Shown piece after piece: positions 1-9,732 of a DNA stretch of 64,000 nt. The notes beneath the pieces were generated by a model. That model was not told the origin of the DNA and ran no database searches. It saw only the letters and a program-made list of their open reading frames with translations. Source of the DNA: Pedobacter soli (GTDB lineage: Bacteria > Bacteroidota > Bacteroidia > Sphingobacteriales > Sphingobacteriaceae); contig NZ_FMZH01000003.1 in the NCBI RefSeq assembly GCF_900101435.1, forward strand, positions 1 through 64,000. The letters run 5' to 3'. Position 1 is the stretch's first letter; each line of letters starts with the position of its first letter. Both the position numbers and the translations under genes were made by a program.

Positions 1-1
1 A

Positions 2-565
2 AAGAAATACAGATCCTATAAGGGTGAGTTAGGAAAAATTGCACCCAATTTATTGAATCGAGATTTTAATTCAGCACAACCTTGCCAGAAGTGGGCCACC
101 GACATTACAGAATTCAAAGTGGGGGATAAAAAACTGTATCTATCTCCAATCATAGAATTATTTAATGGGGAAATTCTCAGCTATAACTTATCTGAGTCTC
201 CAAATTTTGAACAGGTATCCCTTATGTTGAAAGATGCGTTCAAAAAGATAAATAGGAACACAAACCTGATTTTACACTCTGATCAGGGATGGCAATATCA
301 GATGAAAGAACATCAGCGAATGCTGAAAAAGAAAGGCATTAGGCAGAGCATGTCCAGAAAAGGTAACTGCCTGGATAATGCCATTATTGAGAATTTCTTT
401 GGCATCATAAAGTCGGAACTATTCTATCTTAATAAGTACAGTGAAATCAATGAACTTAAACAGGATATAAAAAATTACATTGAATACTATAATAACGATC
501 GAATAAAACTCAATCTAAAAGGAATGAGCCCGATAAAATATCGAGCTCATCACATTAATAATTAA
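2..565 (+). CDS. IS3-family transposase OrfB, 5'-truncated by window edge
   Basis: DDE integrase-type transposase that would cut and join the element's ends. The frame is open from base 2, so the TTG at 53 is internal and not a start. The catalytic triad is visible: D in WATDITEF, D in LHSDQG, and E in NAIIENFFG, with 35 residues between the second D and the E, which is the DD35E spacing of IS3-family enzymes. The C-terminal end is intact (YNNDRIKLNLKGMSP...). In this family OrfB is usually made by -1 frameshifting from OrfA, which lies outside the window. No internal disruption is seen in the visible part. Confidence 0.9.
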   Translation, partial: KKYRSYKGELGKIAPNLLNRDFNSAQPCQKWATDITEFKVGDKKLYLSPIIELFNGEILSYNLSESPNFEQVSLMLKDAFKKINRNTNLILHSDQGWQYQMKEHQRMLKKKGIRQSMSRKGNCLDNAIIENFFGIIKSELFYLNKYSEINELKQDIKNYIEYYNNDRIKLNLKGMSPIKYRAHHINN

Positions 566-576
566 TTGCTAATTTC

Positions 577-600
577 GTCCAACTTTTGGGGTGCACTTCA
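577..600. repeat. Probable right terminal inverted repeat of the IS3-family element
   Basis: A 24-bp stretch after the transposase stop ends in GGGGTGCACTTCA. The expected left partner would start TGAAGTGCACCCC, but it lies outside the window, so the repeat is inferred from family knowledge. Confidence 0.6.
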
Positions 601-637
601 AAACGAGGCTCTTTTTATAAAAACGCTTAATGCGATA

Positions 638-1909
638 TTATTTATACAATGGAAATGCACTAACCAGGTTAATAACCTCGGCTTTTACCGCATTGATGCT
701 GGCTTCATCTTCAGGATTTGTTAATACCTGATCGATTAAATCAACAATTTTTTCCATTTCTGCTTCTTTTAAACCCCTTGTGGTAACTGCTGCAGTTCCT
801 ACACGGATACCTGAAGTTACAAATGGTGATTTATCATCAAATGGCACCATGTTTTTGTTTACCGTAATTTCAGCTCTTTCTAAAGCATTTTCGGCAACTT
901 TACCAGTAATGTTTTTATTGCGAAGATCGATTAACATTAAGTGGTTATCGGTACCACCAGAAATAATACCGTATCCTTTTGCCACAAATGCTTTGGCCAT
1001 AGCCTGTGCATTGGCTGCAACCTGTTTGATATAATTTCCGTATTCCTCGCTTAAAGCCTCGCCAAAAGCAATTGCTTTAGCCGCAATAATGTGCTCTAAC
1101 GGGCCACCTTGCGTACCAGGGAAAACAGCCATATCCAATAAGTTGCTCATCATACGGATTTCGCCTTTAGGTGTTTTTAATCCCCATGGATTTTCGAAAT
1201 CTTGTCCCATCATAATCATACCACCACGCGGGCCACGTAAAGTTTTGTGGGTTGTAGTAGTTACAATATGGCAATGCGGAAGTGGGTTAGCCAACAAACC
1301 TTTGGCAATTAAACCAGCAGGGTGAGAAATATCAGCCAAAACCAAAGCTCCGATTTTATCCGCTACCGAACGGATAAAAGCATAATCCCACTCACGCGAG
1401 TAAGCAGATGCACCGCAGATAATTAATTTTGGTTTTTCTGCTAAAGCAACCTCTTCTAATTTTTTATAATCGATTAATCCGGTTTCTTTCTCTACACCAT
1501 AAAACAATGGTTGATATAATTTACCAGAAAAATTTACCGGCGAACCGTGAGTTAAGTGACCACCGTGAGAAAGATCAAAACCTAATATTTTATCGCCCGG
1601 CTGAAGAATAGCAAGCATAACCGCTGCATTAGCCTGCGCACCAGAGTGTGGTTGTACGTTAACCCATGCCGCGCCAAATAATTGTTTTGCCCTATCGATA
1701 GCAATTTGCTCTACTACATCCACTACCTGGCAACCACCATAGTAACGTTTACCTGGTAAACCTTCAGCATATTTATTGGTTAATACTGAACCAGCAGCTT
1801 CCATTACCTGCTTGCTTACAAAGTTTTCTGATGCAATAAGCTCTAAACCATGCTCCTGGCGGTTTAACTCCTTATCAATAAGTTCAAAAATTTGGTTGTC
1901 GCGTGTCAT
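638..1909 (-). CDS. glyA: Serine hydroxymethyltransferase
   Basis: Cytosolic PLP enzyme that interconverts serine and glycine while charging tetrahydrofolate with a one-carbon unit. At 423 residues it has the usual family length. It shows the conserved N-terminal ELIASENF, the YYGGCQ region, and the PLP-binding lysine (K222) in [11 protein letters not shown]. The ATG at 1909 was preferred to an in-frame ATG at 1954 because homologues begin close to the [10 protein letters not shown] segment and because a TAnnTTTG promoter-like box lies at 1944-1937, between the two candidates. An IS element lies 37 bp downstream. scpA lies just upstream on the same strand, with its stop at 1972. Confidence 0.97.
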   Translation of the reverse strand: MTRDNQIFELIDKELNRQEHGLELIASENFVSKQVMEAAGSVLTNKYAEGLPGKRYYGGCQVVDVVEQIAIDRAKQLFGAAWVNVQPHSGAQANAAVMLAILQPGDKILGFDLSHGGHLTHGSPVNFSGKLYQPLFYGVEKETGLIDYKKLEEVALAEKPKLIICGASAYSREWDYAFIRSVADKIGALVLADISHPAGLIAKGLLANPLPHCHIVTTTTHKTLRGPRGGMIMMGQDFENPWGLKTPKGEIRMMSNLLDMAVFPGTQGGPLEHIIAAKAIAFGEALSEEYGNYIKQVAANAQAMAKAFVAKGYGIISGGTDNHLMLIDLRNKNITGKVAENALERAEITVNKNMVPFDDKSPFVTSGIRVGTAAVTTRGLKEAEMEKIVDLIDQVLTNPEDEASINAVKAEVINLVSAFPLYK

Positions 1910-1936
1910 CGTTATATTAGGTTTGTATTTTTTTTG

Positions 1937-1944
1937 CAAAAGTA
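1937..1944 (-). promoter_or_regulatory. Candidate glyA promoter, -7 box
   Basis: On the minus strand this reads TACTTTTG, matching the Bacteroidota sigma-A -7 consensus TAnnTTTG, and lies 27 bp ahead of the chosen glyA ATG. No convincing -33 TTG was found at the usual spacing. Confidence 0.4.
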
Positions 1945-1971
1945 AGCAATTCAAACTTAATATAAGCGCAA

Positions 1972-2715
1972 TTACGATAATGCTTTCACATTAAAGTTGT
2001 TAAAGCCACTTCCGATGGTTATCTCTACAATTTGTTGCTGCAACATTTCTAAAATGGCAAGGAAATTATATACGAAATGTACTTTATTTTCTGAGTTTTT
2101 AAGCACCAGGGCAAAATCGATCTGCTTATTGATATCTAAAAGATTGGCAATAAAGTGTTTTTGCTGCTCGATAGTATAAGGATATTGAACTACGGTATGT
2201 TTTACTTCTTCGCTCCGCAATTCATACTTTTGCATGGTACGGTGATAAACTGTTAAAAGTTTATACAGATCGAGTGATAAGAGTTCATCCTGATGGGTTG
2301 AAGATGCTGCTGCCAAGCCTAAGTCGAAAGCAATGTTACCCCGCTGGTCCTGTTTCATCCGGCCATCTTCTAAAACTTTCATTTCTTCGGCTGCCGATTT
2401 AAACTGCTTATAGGCAATAAGGCGGGCAATCAAGTCTTGTTCGGCATTAATTTCATTTCCGGCCTCATCAATCTCAATCCTCGGCAAAAGCATTTTCGAT
2501 TTAATGCGCATCAGCGTAGCTGCCACCAGAATAAATTCGCTGGCCACTTCTACATTCAGCGCCAATAATTGATGAATATAGGCAAGGAAATCGTTAGTAA
2601 TTTTCGCGATCTCCACGTCCTGAATATTCAGTTCATCGCGTTCAATAAAGAACAACAACAAATCGAAGGGGCCTTCGAAAACCGGAAGTTTTATTTCAAA
2701 ATTCTCTGCCTGCAT
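1972..2715 (-). CDS. scpA: Segregation and condensation protein A
   Basis: Kleisin subunit of the SMC-ScpA-ScpB condensin complex, which compacts and segregates the chromosome. The 247-residue length is typical. The N-terminus carries the family signature [19 protein letters not shown], followed by ITNDFL and a long helical region ([17 protein letters not shown]). The C-terminal winged helix ends near [13 protein letters not shown]. The ATG at 2715 is chosen because the [13 protein letters not shown] segment follows at the normal distance; an in-frame ATG at 2727 would add four residues. No scpB is in the window. Confidence 0.93.
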   Translation of the reverse strand: MQAENFEIKLPVFEGPFDLLLFFIERDELNIQDVEIAKITNDFLAYIHQLLALNVEVASEFILVAATLMRIKSKMLLPRIEIDEAGNEINAEQDLIARLIAYKQFKSAAEEMKVLEDGRMKQDQRGNIAFDLGLAAASSTHQDELLSLDLYKLLTVYHRTMQKYELRSEEVKHTVVQYPYTIEQQKHFIANLLDINKQIDFALVLKNSENKVHFVYNFLAILEMLQQQIVEITIGSGFNNFNVKALS

Positions 2716-2946
2716 GCGTAGCGGCAAACATAGTAAAAAATTTCAGGTCCTGATAACCTAATCCAAAGTGCTAAATACCCATCATCGCGGCACCTCATGG
2801 AGCACCAAACGCCACACGCTTGTCTCCCGACGCTAAACCGTTAAACACTAACCGCTTAACCATCAATAATAAACCACTAATTTTTCTCTTCTATATTAAA
2901 ACAAATTTACCTTACTTTGTATCTTGTTTTTTACCACAAATTTCGA

Positions 2947-4875
2947 ATGCAAGTAAAAGCTGGCCCCCTGCTTTCAAAAATCAACTATCCCGCTGATTTG
3001 AAGCAATATAACGAGTCTGACTTAGAACAAATAAGTCAGGAATTACGACAATACATTATTGATGTAGTGAGTGTGAATGGTGGCCATTTTGGTGCCAGTT
3101 TAGGTGTTGTTGAACTCACGGTAGCACTCCATTATGCATTAAATACACCCTACGATAAGCTGGTTTGGGATGTAGGCCACCAGGCTTACGGACATAAAAT
3201 TCTTACCGGCCGAAGAGACTTATTCCACACCAACCGCGTGTATGGTGGTATTAGTGGCTTTCCAAAAATTTCAGAAAGTGAGTACGATACCTTTGGGGTG
3301 GGCCACTCTTCTACATCCATATCTGCAGCTTTGGGTATGGCGGTAGCTTCACAATTAAAAGGCGAAACCAACAGGCAGCACGTTGCCGTAATTGGCGATG
3401 GTGCCATGACAGCAGGTTTGGCTTTTGAAGGATTAAACCATGCTGGGATTGAAAACAGCAATGTTCTCGTTATCTTAAACGATAATTGCATGTCTATCGA
3501 CCCTAATGTTGGTGCGCTGAAAGAATATTTAACCAGCATTACCATTTCCAAATCTTATAACAGGTTCCGCGATGATATTTCACATGTGCTTACCGGCCTT
3601 TCTAAACTTGGCCCTAATGCGCATAAGTATGTGAAGAAAATTGAAAAAAGCATTAAAGGCACACTGCTTAAACAAAGTAATTTATTCGAAGCGCTAAATT
3701 TCAGATATTTTGGCCCAGTAGATGGTCATGATGTGAAACGTTTGGCACAGGTGATCAAAGATCTTTCTGCTATTCCAGGTCCGAAATTATTGCACTGCGT
3801 TACCGTAAAAGGTAAAGGCTTTGCATTGGCTGAGAAAGATCAGACCAAGTGGCATGCTCCGGGCCTTTTCGATAAAATTACCGGCGAAATTAAAAAGAGT
3901 ACCCCTGATAAACCTCAGCCGCCAAAATACCAGGATGTTTTCGGGCATACTATGGTCGAACTTGCGGAGGCAAATGATAAAATTGTAGGCATAACTCCGG
4001 CAATGCCTTCCGGCTCATCATTAAACATCATGATGAAAGCTATGCCTAAACGCGCCTTTGATGTCGGTATAGCCGAACAGCATGCGGTAACATTTTCTGC
4101 AGGTTTAGCTGCGCAGGGTTTGGTTCCATTCTGTAATATCTACTCCAGCTTTATGCAAAGGGCTTATGACCAGGTGATTCATGATGTAGCCATCCAAAAA
4201 CTCAATGTTGTTTTTTGTCTGGATAGGGCAGGCCTTGCAGGTGCCGATGGGGCAACGCACCATGGAGCTTATGATATTGCCTATATGCGCTGCATCCCTA
4301 ATCTGGTGGTTTCTTCACCTATGAATGAAGAAGAGCTTCGCAACCTGATGTTTACCGCGCAACAAGATAATATTGGTCCATTTGTAATCCGATATCCACG
4401 CGGTAATGGGGTAATGCCCGATTGGAAAAGACCATTTAAAGCTTTAGAGATTGGAAAAGGCCGTAAAATATGTGATGGCGAAGATGTAGCGTTGTTAACT
4501 ATTGGTCATGTGGGTAATTTTGCAGTAGAAGCACGTGCCGAACTCAATACAGAGGGATTCTATCCGGCACATTACGATTTACGTTTTGTTAAGCCTTTGG
4601 ATGAGCAAATGCTGCACGAGGTATTTGCCAAATATAAACATGTAATTACAGTAGAAGATGGTTCATTACAAGGTGGTGTAGGGTCTGCGGTACTAGAATT
4701 TATGGCCGACCATGGCTACCAGGCCAACGTAATCCGCTTGGGTATTCCAGATCAGTTTATCGAACATGGAGAGCAACCGGAACTTTGGGCCGAGTGTGGT
4801 TATGATAAAAACTCCATTATAGAAACCGTAAGAAAAATTGCTATAAAGAGAACTACCGATAGTATGGCTGGTTAA
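2947..4875 (+). CDS. dxs: 1-deoxy-D-xylulose-5-phosphate synthase
   Basis: Thiamine-diphosphate enzyme that condenses pyruvate and glyceraldehyde-3-phosphate in the first step of the MEP isoprenoid pathway. At 642 residues it is of standard length. Recognisable elements are HYALNTPYDKLVWDVGHQAY near the N-terminus, the TPP/Mg motif GDGAMTAGLAFEGLNHAG with the downstream N, and the second-domain glutamate in GIAEQHAVTFSAGLA. The transketolase-type central segment DRAGLAGADGATHHG and the C-terminal domain are also present. The ATG at 2947 is preferred to an upstream TTG-initiated extension (2917) because known Dxs proteins start close to here. A strong terminator follows. Confidence 0.97.
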   Translation: MQVKAGPLLSKINYPADLKQYNESDLEQISQELRQYIIDVVSVNGGHFGASLGVVELTVALHYALNTPYDKLVWDVGHQAYGHKILTGRRDLFHTNRVYGGISGFPKISESEYDTFGVGHSSTSISAALGMAVASQLKGETNRQHVAVIGDGAMTAGLAFEGLNHAGIENSNVLVILNDNCMSIDPNVGALKEYLTSITISKSYNRFRDDISHVLTGLSKLGPNAHKYVKKIEKSIKGTLLKQSNLFEALNFRYFGPVDGHDVKRLAQVIKDLSAIPGPKLLHCVTVKGKGFALAEKDQTKWHAPGLFDKITGEIKKSTPDKPQPPKYQDVFGHTMVELAEANDKIVGITPAMPSGSSLNIMMKAMPKRAFDVGIAEQHAVTFSAGLAAQGLVPFCNIYSSFMQRAYDQVIHDVAIQKLNVVFCLDRAGLAGADGATHHGAYDIAYMRCIPNLVVSSPMNEEELRNLMFTAQQDNIGPFVIRYPRGNGVMPDWKRPFKALEIGKGRKICDGEDVALLTIGHVGNFAVEARAELNTEGFYPAHYDLRFVKPLDEQMLHEVFAKYKHVITVEDGSLQGGVGSAVLEFMADHGYQANVIRLGIPDQFIEHGEQPELWAECGYDKNSIIETVRKIAIKRTTDSMAG

Positions 4876-4899
4876 AAGCAAAATACATCAAAACATAGG

Positions 4900-4937
4900 A
4901 AATCCCGTTGTAAAAAATTACACCGGGATTTTTTTGA
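4900..4937 (+). terminator. Rho-independent terminator of dxs
   Basis: Inverted repeat AAATCCCG (4900-4907) / CGGGATTT (4924-4931), extended inward by TGTAA/TTACA and followed by a T-run. It begins 25 bp after the dxs stop. Confidence 0.85.
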
Positions 4938-5122
4938 TCATATTTTATTGATTGTGTAAACATTACCTGCAAACAAATACCCCACCAATAATACAATTAA
5001 ATATAATAACATTGTAAACCAGATGTAAAACAGTATCACAAAAATGCTACAAAGTCTACCTTTCAAGCGCTAAACAAACGTTTGATTTACTATCTTAGCA
5101 TCCTAACTAAAACCGAAATTAT

Positions 5123-6961
5123 ATGTGTGGAATTGTAGGCTATATAGGCTTTAGAGAAGCCTGGCCAATTGTATTAAAAGGCCTTAAAAGATTAGAATAC
5201 CGCGGTTATGATAGCGCAGGCATTGCATTAATGAATAACACCGGGCAGCATATCTACAAAAAAGCAGGTAAAGTGGCCGTTTTAGAAGAGTTTGCAGCTG
5301 CACAAGATAAATCTGGCACCATTGGAATAGGCCATACTCGTTGGGCAACACATGGCGCACCTTCTGATCGGAATTCACATCCTCACACCTCAAATAATCA
5401 TAAATTATCCATTATTCACAATGGTATTATTGAAAACTACGCTACTTTAAAAGAAGAATTGATAGAACGTGGGCACGAATTCAAAAGTGATACTGATACA
5501 GAAGTACTCATTCACCTTGTTGAGGAGATCCAAAAGATAGAACAGATTGACCTCATGGAGGCTGTACGTTTGGCCCTGCAGGAAGTGAGCGGAGCCTACG
5601 CCATTGTCATTATGGACCAGGATAATCCCGATCGTTTAATTGCGGCCCGTAAAGGAAGTCCGATGGTAATTGGTGTTGGAGCAGGTGAATACTTTATTGC
5701 ATCTGATGCCACTCCTATCATCGAATACACCAAAAATGTAATCTACCTAAAAGATGGAGAGATTGCATTGATTACCAAAAACGATCTTCTAATTAAGCAG
5801 CTGGATAATGTAGTGCAAACTCCATTGATCCAGGAACTCGAATTGAAACTCGAAATGCTCGAGAAAGGCGGTTTCGATCACTTCATGTTAAAAGAGATAT
5901 ACGAACAGCCCCGGTCAATAAAAGATTGTATGCGGGGTCGCATCTATCCGCAGGAAGGTAAAGTTCAGTTAGGAGGAATAAAAGAATTTGCTGAAAAGCT
6001 AAAAAATATCGATCGGATCATTATCGTAGCCTGCGGAACATCGTGGCACGCAGGTTTGGTAGGAGAGTACCTGATTGAAGAATATGCACGCATCCCGGTT
6101 GAAGTAGAGTACGCATCAGAATTCAGGTACCGCAATCCAATCATTACCGAAAAGGATGTGGTAATTGCCATTTCGCAATCAGGCGAAACAGCCGATACCA
6201 TGGCCGCAATTGAAATGGCAAAAGAACGTGGGGCAACCATTTTTGGCATCTGTAATGTTGCAGGTGCATCCATCCCACGCTTAACAGATGCCGGGGTCTA
6301 CACACATGCAGGTCCGGAAATCGGTGTTGCATCTACAAAAGCATTTACAGCACAGGTTACGGTATTAACTTTAATGGCCTTTTATATGGCGCAGCAAAAA
6401 GGCACCATTACTACTTCCAAATTAATTGAATTATTAACTGAACTAGACCATATCCCTGAAAAAGTTGAGCTTGCGCTCGAATCTAATGACTTGATCAAAG
6501 AAGTTTCCGAAAAAATTAAGGATTCTACAAACTGCTTGTTTTTAGGTCGCGGTACGGGCTTTCCCGTTGCTTTAGAGGGCGCTTTAAAACTTAAAGAAAT
6601 TTCATATATCCATGCGGAGGGTTATCCTGCAGCCGAAATGAAACATGGCCCTATTGCACTGATTACCGAAGAAATGCCTGTTGTATTTATCGCAACGCAA
6701 AATTCATCATACGAAAAAGTGATTAGTAATATCCAGGAAGTAAAAGCCCGAAAAGGAAAAGTAATTGCCATTGTAACAGCAGGGGATACAGAGGTAAAGA
6801 AAATGGCTGATTATTGTATCGAGATACCTGATGCAAATGAAGCTTTCTTACCGCTACTAGCAACTATTCCACTTCAGTTACTTTCTTATCATATTGCCGT
6901 GATGAGAGGATGTAATGTAGATCAACCAAGAAATTTGGCTAAATCGGTAACGGTAGAGTAA
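5123..6961 (+). CDS. glmS: Glutamine-fructose-6-phosphate aminotransferase (isomerizing)
   Basis: Makes glucosamine-6-phosphate, the entry point to UDP-GlcNAc for peptidoglycan, LPS and surface polysaccharide. The mature protein would begin with the nucleophile Cys2 (MCGIVGYIG), heading a class-II glutamine amidotransferase domain (about 1-220). Two SIS sugar-isomerase domains follow, with CGTSWHAG, SQSGETADT and ASTKAFTAQV. It ends in the conserved RNLAKSVTVE. The 612-residue length is normal. It stands alone, with terminators on both sides. No glmS ribozyme fold was recognised in the 185-bp leader. Confidence 0.97.
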   Translation: MCGIVGYIGFREAWPIVLKGLKRLEYRGYDSAGIALMNNTGQHIYKKAGKVAVLEEFAAAQDKSGTIGIGHTRWATHGAPSDRNSHPHTSNNHKLSIIHNGIIENYATLKEELIERGHEFKSDTDTEVLIHLVEEIQKIEQIDLMEAVRLALQEVSGAYAIVIMDQDNPDRLIAARKGSPMVIGVGAGEYFIASDATPIIEYTKNVIYLKDGEIALITKNDLLIKQLDNVVQTPLIQELELKLEMLEKGGFDHFMLKEIYEQPRSIKDCMRGRIYPQEGKVQLGGIKEFAEKLKNIDRIIIVACGTSWHAGLVGEYLIEEYARIPVEVEYASEFRYRNPIITEKDVVIAISQSGETADTMAAIEMAKERGATIFGICNVAGASIPRLTDAGVYTHAGPEIGVASTKAFTAQVTVLTLMAFYMAQQKGTITTSKLIELLTELDHIPEKVELALESNDLIKEVSEKIKDSTNCLFLGRGTGFPVALEGALKLKEISYIHAEGYPAAEMKHGPIALITEEMPVVFIATQNSSYEKVISNIQEVKARKGKVIAIVTAGDTEVKKMADYCIEIPDANEAFLPLLATIPLQLLSYHIAVMRGCNVDQPRNLAKSVTVE

Positions 6962-6980
6962 ATATCCACAAACATATAAA

Positions 6981-7023
6981 ATAAGAAAGCCTGATGGCAT
7001 GTCGATCAGGCTTTCTTATTTTA
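6981..7023. terminator. Bidirectional terminator between glmS and the polysaccharide locus
   Basis: A perfect 15-bp inverted repeat, ATAAGAAAGCCTGAT (6981-6995) and its complement (7005-7019), with a 9-nt loop. T-rich flanks lie on both strands, so it can serve glmS (+) and the outer membrane protein gene (-). Confidence 0.88.
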
Positions 7024-7054
7024 TGCTATAATATCTATTAGGGCAATCACCATA

Positions 7055-8683
7055 CTAAAAATCTGAATATAGATTTCTGAATGAACTTCTTAAACCAAAA
7101 GTAATTAAGCCGGTATTGTTTTTACCCAAACTATTACTTTCACGCCTGATGATACCACCTAATTCCAAACGCAGATTATATTTAGGGTTAATCACATAAG
7201 CAACTCGGCCCTCCGCATAAAAAAGATCAGTTCGGATGCCCTGAGTAGTATAATTCCCATTGGCTTTTACCGCATCTGTATAAGGTTCGAAAATGTTTTT
7301 ACCATAATTCTGTCCAGCTTCATCTAATCCGTACTTAGCGTACATCAATTCCCCACTAAAATCAAAACGCTTGTAAGAATAATTTAATAAACCCACTAGC
7401 TCTCTAAAATTTGCACCCATCGGGTGTGCCAAGGGCTCACCATACTGTGCATAATTGATAATAGGTTTCCGAGAAGAAAAGGTGTAAGGTTTAGCAGTAT
7501 TATATTCTAACAAATAGTTCAAACCAGGTACATGGAATACGTCAGCGCCTCTAAGTCCCAATTGCCATGCATATTTATTACGAGAACTCCCTTTCGAAGA
7601 AAAAAATTCTTTGGCCTGAAACTCATCTAACGAAAACTGACCATACCCGACCAGTTCTTTAGCAAATTTATATTTACCGGTGAACCCCAATAAGGCATTA
7701 TCCGGCGAACCACTTGAAGCTTCTATTGGTCTTAAGAAAATAATTGGATTGGCGTAGCCCCAGTCAAACCCCCTTCTATTTCCGGCATCATCCGTTTGCC
7801 CCCATACAATAGAATCAAAGAATCCAATAGATAAACGATTATTCACATTCCAATCTAAATAGTGGAACACTCCTCCTTTTTTTCTAAAACCCGCTTCATA
7901 GGATAACTGAGGTGCACTTGGGTCTTGCATGGCAGCCCACATTACCATATACTGTACATTTCCTAAATTACCAGTTAACTTCAGAAAAGGATATGGTGAA
8001 GCATAATCAGACAATAATAATGAGCGATAGCCATCACCCACAAAATTTTTATCATAACCGGCTGTAATATTCAGATATTTAGACGGCGTGTAAGATAGTG
8101 TTGCAGTTACATAAGACCAATCGGCAGTTAAGGGATTAATCTCTGGATTGTAACCTTGTCCATACCTACCACCAATTCGGTTATATGACTGACCAGCAAC
8201 AATCCCGGTCTGATCAATGTAATTTCGGTAATAATCTGCAAAGCGTCCCTGATTTTCAAAACCACTTGTATAAAAAGAAAATTTCTTTCCTATCGTTCCC
8301 CCAACCTGATAACCACGAGTATTTAAATAGGTGTTCTTTTTTCCTGAAAAATCTCTTCCAATCTGAAAATCCGGTAAAAAGTCTGCATAAACGGTATAAT
8401 CATCTCTTTGTATATCCAATAAATGTTCTTGAAATAGTTTTCTCGAAACCCACGATTTTCTGGTGGAGTCCGTTCCTACGCTTAGCAGCATAGTACTTTT
8501 ATCGCGCAGTAAGCTATCATCGATAAAAAAAGGTTTTAAAGCACTATGTATACGCGTAGCGGGATTATATACTTCGCCACTTAATTTCTGATAGAACTGA
8601 TAAGAATAAGGCTGGTAAACGGCTTGAGCCTTTAGCTCACGGACAGAGATAATTATAAATAGTAGGAATAGGATTTTCTTCAT
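7055..8683 (-). CDS. RemB / Wzi-like outer membrane beta-barrel protein
   Basis: Probable outer membrane barrel of 542 residues. It has a Sec signal peptide at residues 1-19 (MKKILFLLFIIISVRELKAQ), then the segment YQPYSYQFYQKL, and many alternating aromatic/polar strands ending in a C-terminal aromatic (NLYSDF). It resembles the protein annotated as gliding protein RemB in Flavobacterium and the capsule-assembly Wzi family; these names are recalled from family knowledge and were not searched. Its position at the end of a Wzx/Wzy/Wza polysaccharide locus favours a role in surface attachment or assembly of the polymer. A terminator precedes it, so it probably has its own transcript. Confidence 0.6.
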   Translation of the reverse strand: MKKILFLLFIIISVRELKAQAVYQPYSYQFYQKLSGEVYNPATRIHSALKPFFIDDSLLRDKSTMLLSVGTDSTRKSWVSRKLFQEHLLDIQRDDYTVYADFLPDFQIGRDFSGKKNTYLNTRGYQVGGTIGKKFSFYTSGFENQGRFADYYRNYIDQTGIVAGQSYNRIGGRYGQGYNPEINPLTADWSYVTATLSYTPSKYLNITAGYDKNFVGDGYRSLLLSDYASPYPFLKLTGNLGNVQYMVMWAAMQDPSAPQLSYEAGFRKKGGVFHYLDWNVNNRLSIGFFDSIVWGQTDDAGNRRGFDWGYANPIIFLRPIEASSGSPDNALLGFTGKYKFAKELVGYGQFSLDEFQAKEFFSSKGSSRNKYAWQLGLRGADVFHVPGLNYLLEYNTAKPYTFSSRKPIINYAQYGEPLAHPMGANFRELVGLLNYSYKRFDFSGELMYAKYGLDEAGQNYGKNIFEPYTDAVKANGNYTTQGIRTDLFYAEGRVAYVINPKYNLRLELGGIIRRESNSLGKNNTGLITFGLRSSFRNLYSDF

Positions 8684-8762
8684 CGGATAAATTTTAATTT
8701 TAAGGGCAAAGAACGCAATTAATCATGAATTAACAATGTACAACAAAATGTTCAATCATAAA

Positions 8763-8782
8763 AAAAGCCCTATTGGGCTTTT
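8763..8782 (-). terminator. Rho-independent terminator after the nucleotidyltransferase gene
   Basis: AAAAGCCC (8763-8770) pairs with GGGCTTTT (8775-8782) around a 4-nt loop, with a T-run following on the minus strand. It ends the WcaJ/nucleotidyltransferase transcript. Confidence 0.8.
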
Positions 8783-8786
8783 AAAA

Positions 8787-9722
8787 TTATACTAATGTAA
8801 TAGGGCTAACAATATTCCAGAGATCAAGAGGATAGATTTTTTCGTTAGAGAGTTTTAAAAGCTCTTCTTTAACAAGGTTCGCATCCTCTTTAAATGTAAC
8901 ACCAAACCATTTGGCATCTGTATCAATAACTTTAATGCTGGCAGTACCCGATTTAATTAATTGATCGGCAACTTCAGGTATAAGGAACTCTGCCTTCAGC
9001 TCATGTTTATTTTCGGATAAGAACCGATAATATTTATCTTCCATCCAATCAATAAAAGTAGACGTAAAACAGAAAAAGTTCATACTTACTTGGGTCTCTG
9101 CTGCTAAAATCTGCCGTTGGTCTTTCTCCAGACTGATAATCTGTCCATCTTTAAAAACAATCTCTCTTCTTTCATTAATAGAGACAATTTCACCCACCAC
9201 ATCAGTTTGAATCTCTCCTCTGGTAACAGCACCAAATTCACTTACAGTATTTTTAAGTTGGTATCCTAAACAGGCAAATAGCTCATCCCTGATATCGGTT
9301 GTTAAAAATGTATAGGCTTTTTTAAAGGCATCAAAACCATAAAAGTCGTCAGCATTAATTACAGCAAAAGGCCCTTCCACTTTCCCTTTACAGCAAAGCA
9401 AAGCATGCGCTGTTCCAAAAGGTTTACTCCTTTCTTTCGAAAATTCAATGTTATTACTAAAACGCTCTAATGATTGAAAAGCGTAATCAATTTCTATCTT
9501 ACCAAGGAGTTTAGGTTCAATTTGCGCAGCAAAGGCATCTGAAAATTCTTCTCTGATAATAAAGATCACCTTGCCAAACCCAACCTTGATAGCATCATAA
9601 ATAGAATATTCCATAATCGTTTCTCCATTTGGTCCAAACGATTCAGTTTGTTTATTCCCTCCATATCTGCTAGCCATTCCAGCAGCAAGAATAATTAACG
9701 TCGGTTTTGTATTATTCCTCAT
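8787..9722 (-). CDS. Sugar-phosphate nucleotidyltransferase
   Basis: Predicted NTP-transferase that would activate a sugar-1-phosphate to an NDP-sugar. The 311-residue protein has the nucleotidyltransferase signature LAAGMASRYGG near the N-terminus, followed by KQTESFGPNGETIMEYSI, and an acidic ADDFYG motif that probably binds metal and sugar-phosphate. The substrate cannot be told from the sequence; it is not the RfbA type present elsewhere in this locus. The ATG at 9722 lies 10 bp after the upstream stop and puts the signature at the usual position. An alternative ATG at 9752 would overlap the upstream gene by 20 bp. It is co-transcribed with the WcaJ-like transferase. Confidence 0.75.
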   Translation of the reverse strand: MRNNTKPTLIILAAGMASRYGGNKQTESFGPNGETIMEYSIYDAIKVGFGKVIFIIREEFSDAFAAQIEPKLLGKIEIDYAFQSLERFSNNIEFSKERSKPFGTAHALLCCKGKVEGPFAVINADDFYGFDAFKKAYTFLTTDIRDELFACLGYQLKNTVSEFGAVTRGEIQTDVVGEIVSINERREIVFKDGQIISLEKDQRQILAAETQVSMNFFCFTSTFIDWMEDKYYRFLSENKHELKAEFLIPEVADQLIKSGTASIKVIDTDAKWFGVTFKEDANLVKEELLKLSNEKIYPLDLWNIVSPITLV

Positions 9723-9732
9723 TAACTTACAA

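Larger units (their letters stand above)
1..600 (+). mobile_element. IS3-family insertion sequence, right part only
   Basis: The window opens inside an IS3-family (IS150-like) element. It contains the 3' part of the transposase gene followed by a probable right inverted repeat at 577-600, ending GGGGTGCACTTCA. IS3-family elements end in CA on the right, so position 600 is taken as the outer boundary. The left end and the first reading frame lie outside the window, so length, completeness and target duplication cannot be judged. The insertion sits 37 bp beyond the glyA stop codon. Confidence 0.8.

Noticed and set aside
4938..5122. Possible glmS ribozyme or riboswitch ahead of glmS
   Set aside because: No conserved ribozyme core or consistent stems were seen, and this RNA is known mainly from Firmicutes. 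Only a short palindrome CAAACGTTTG (5075-5084) stands out.
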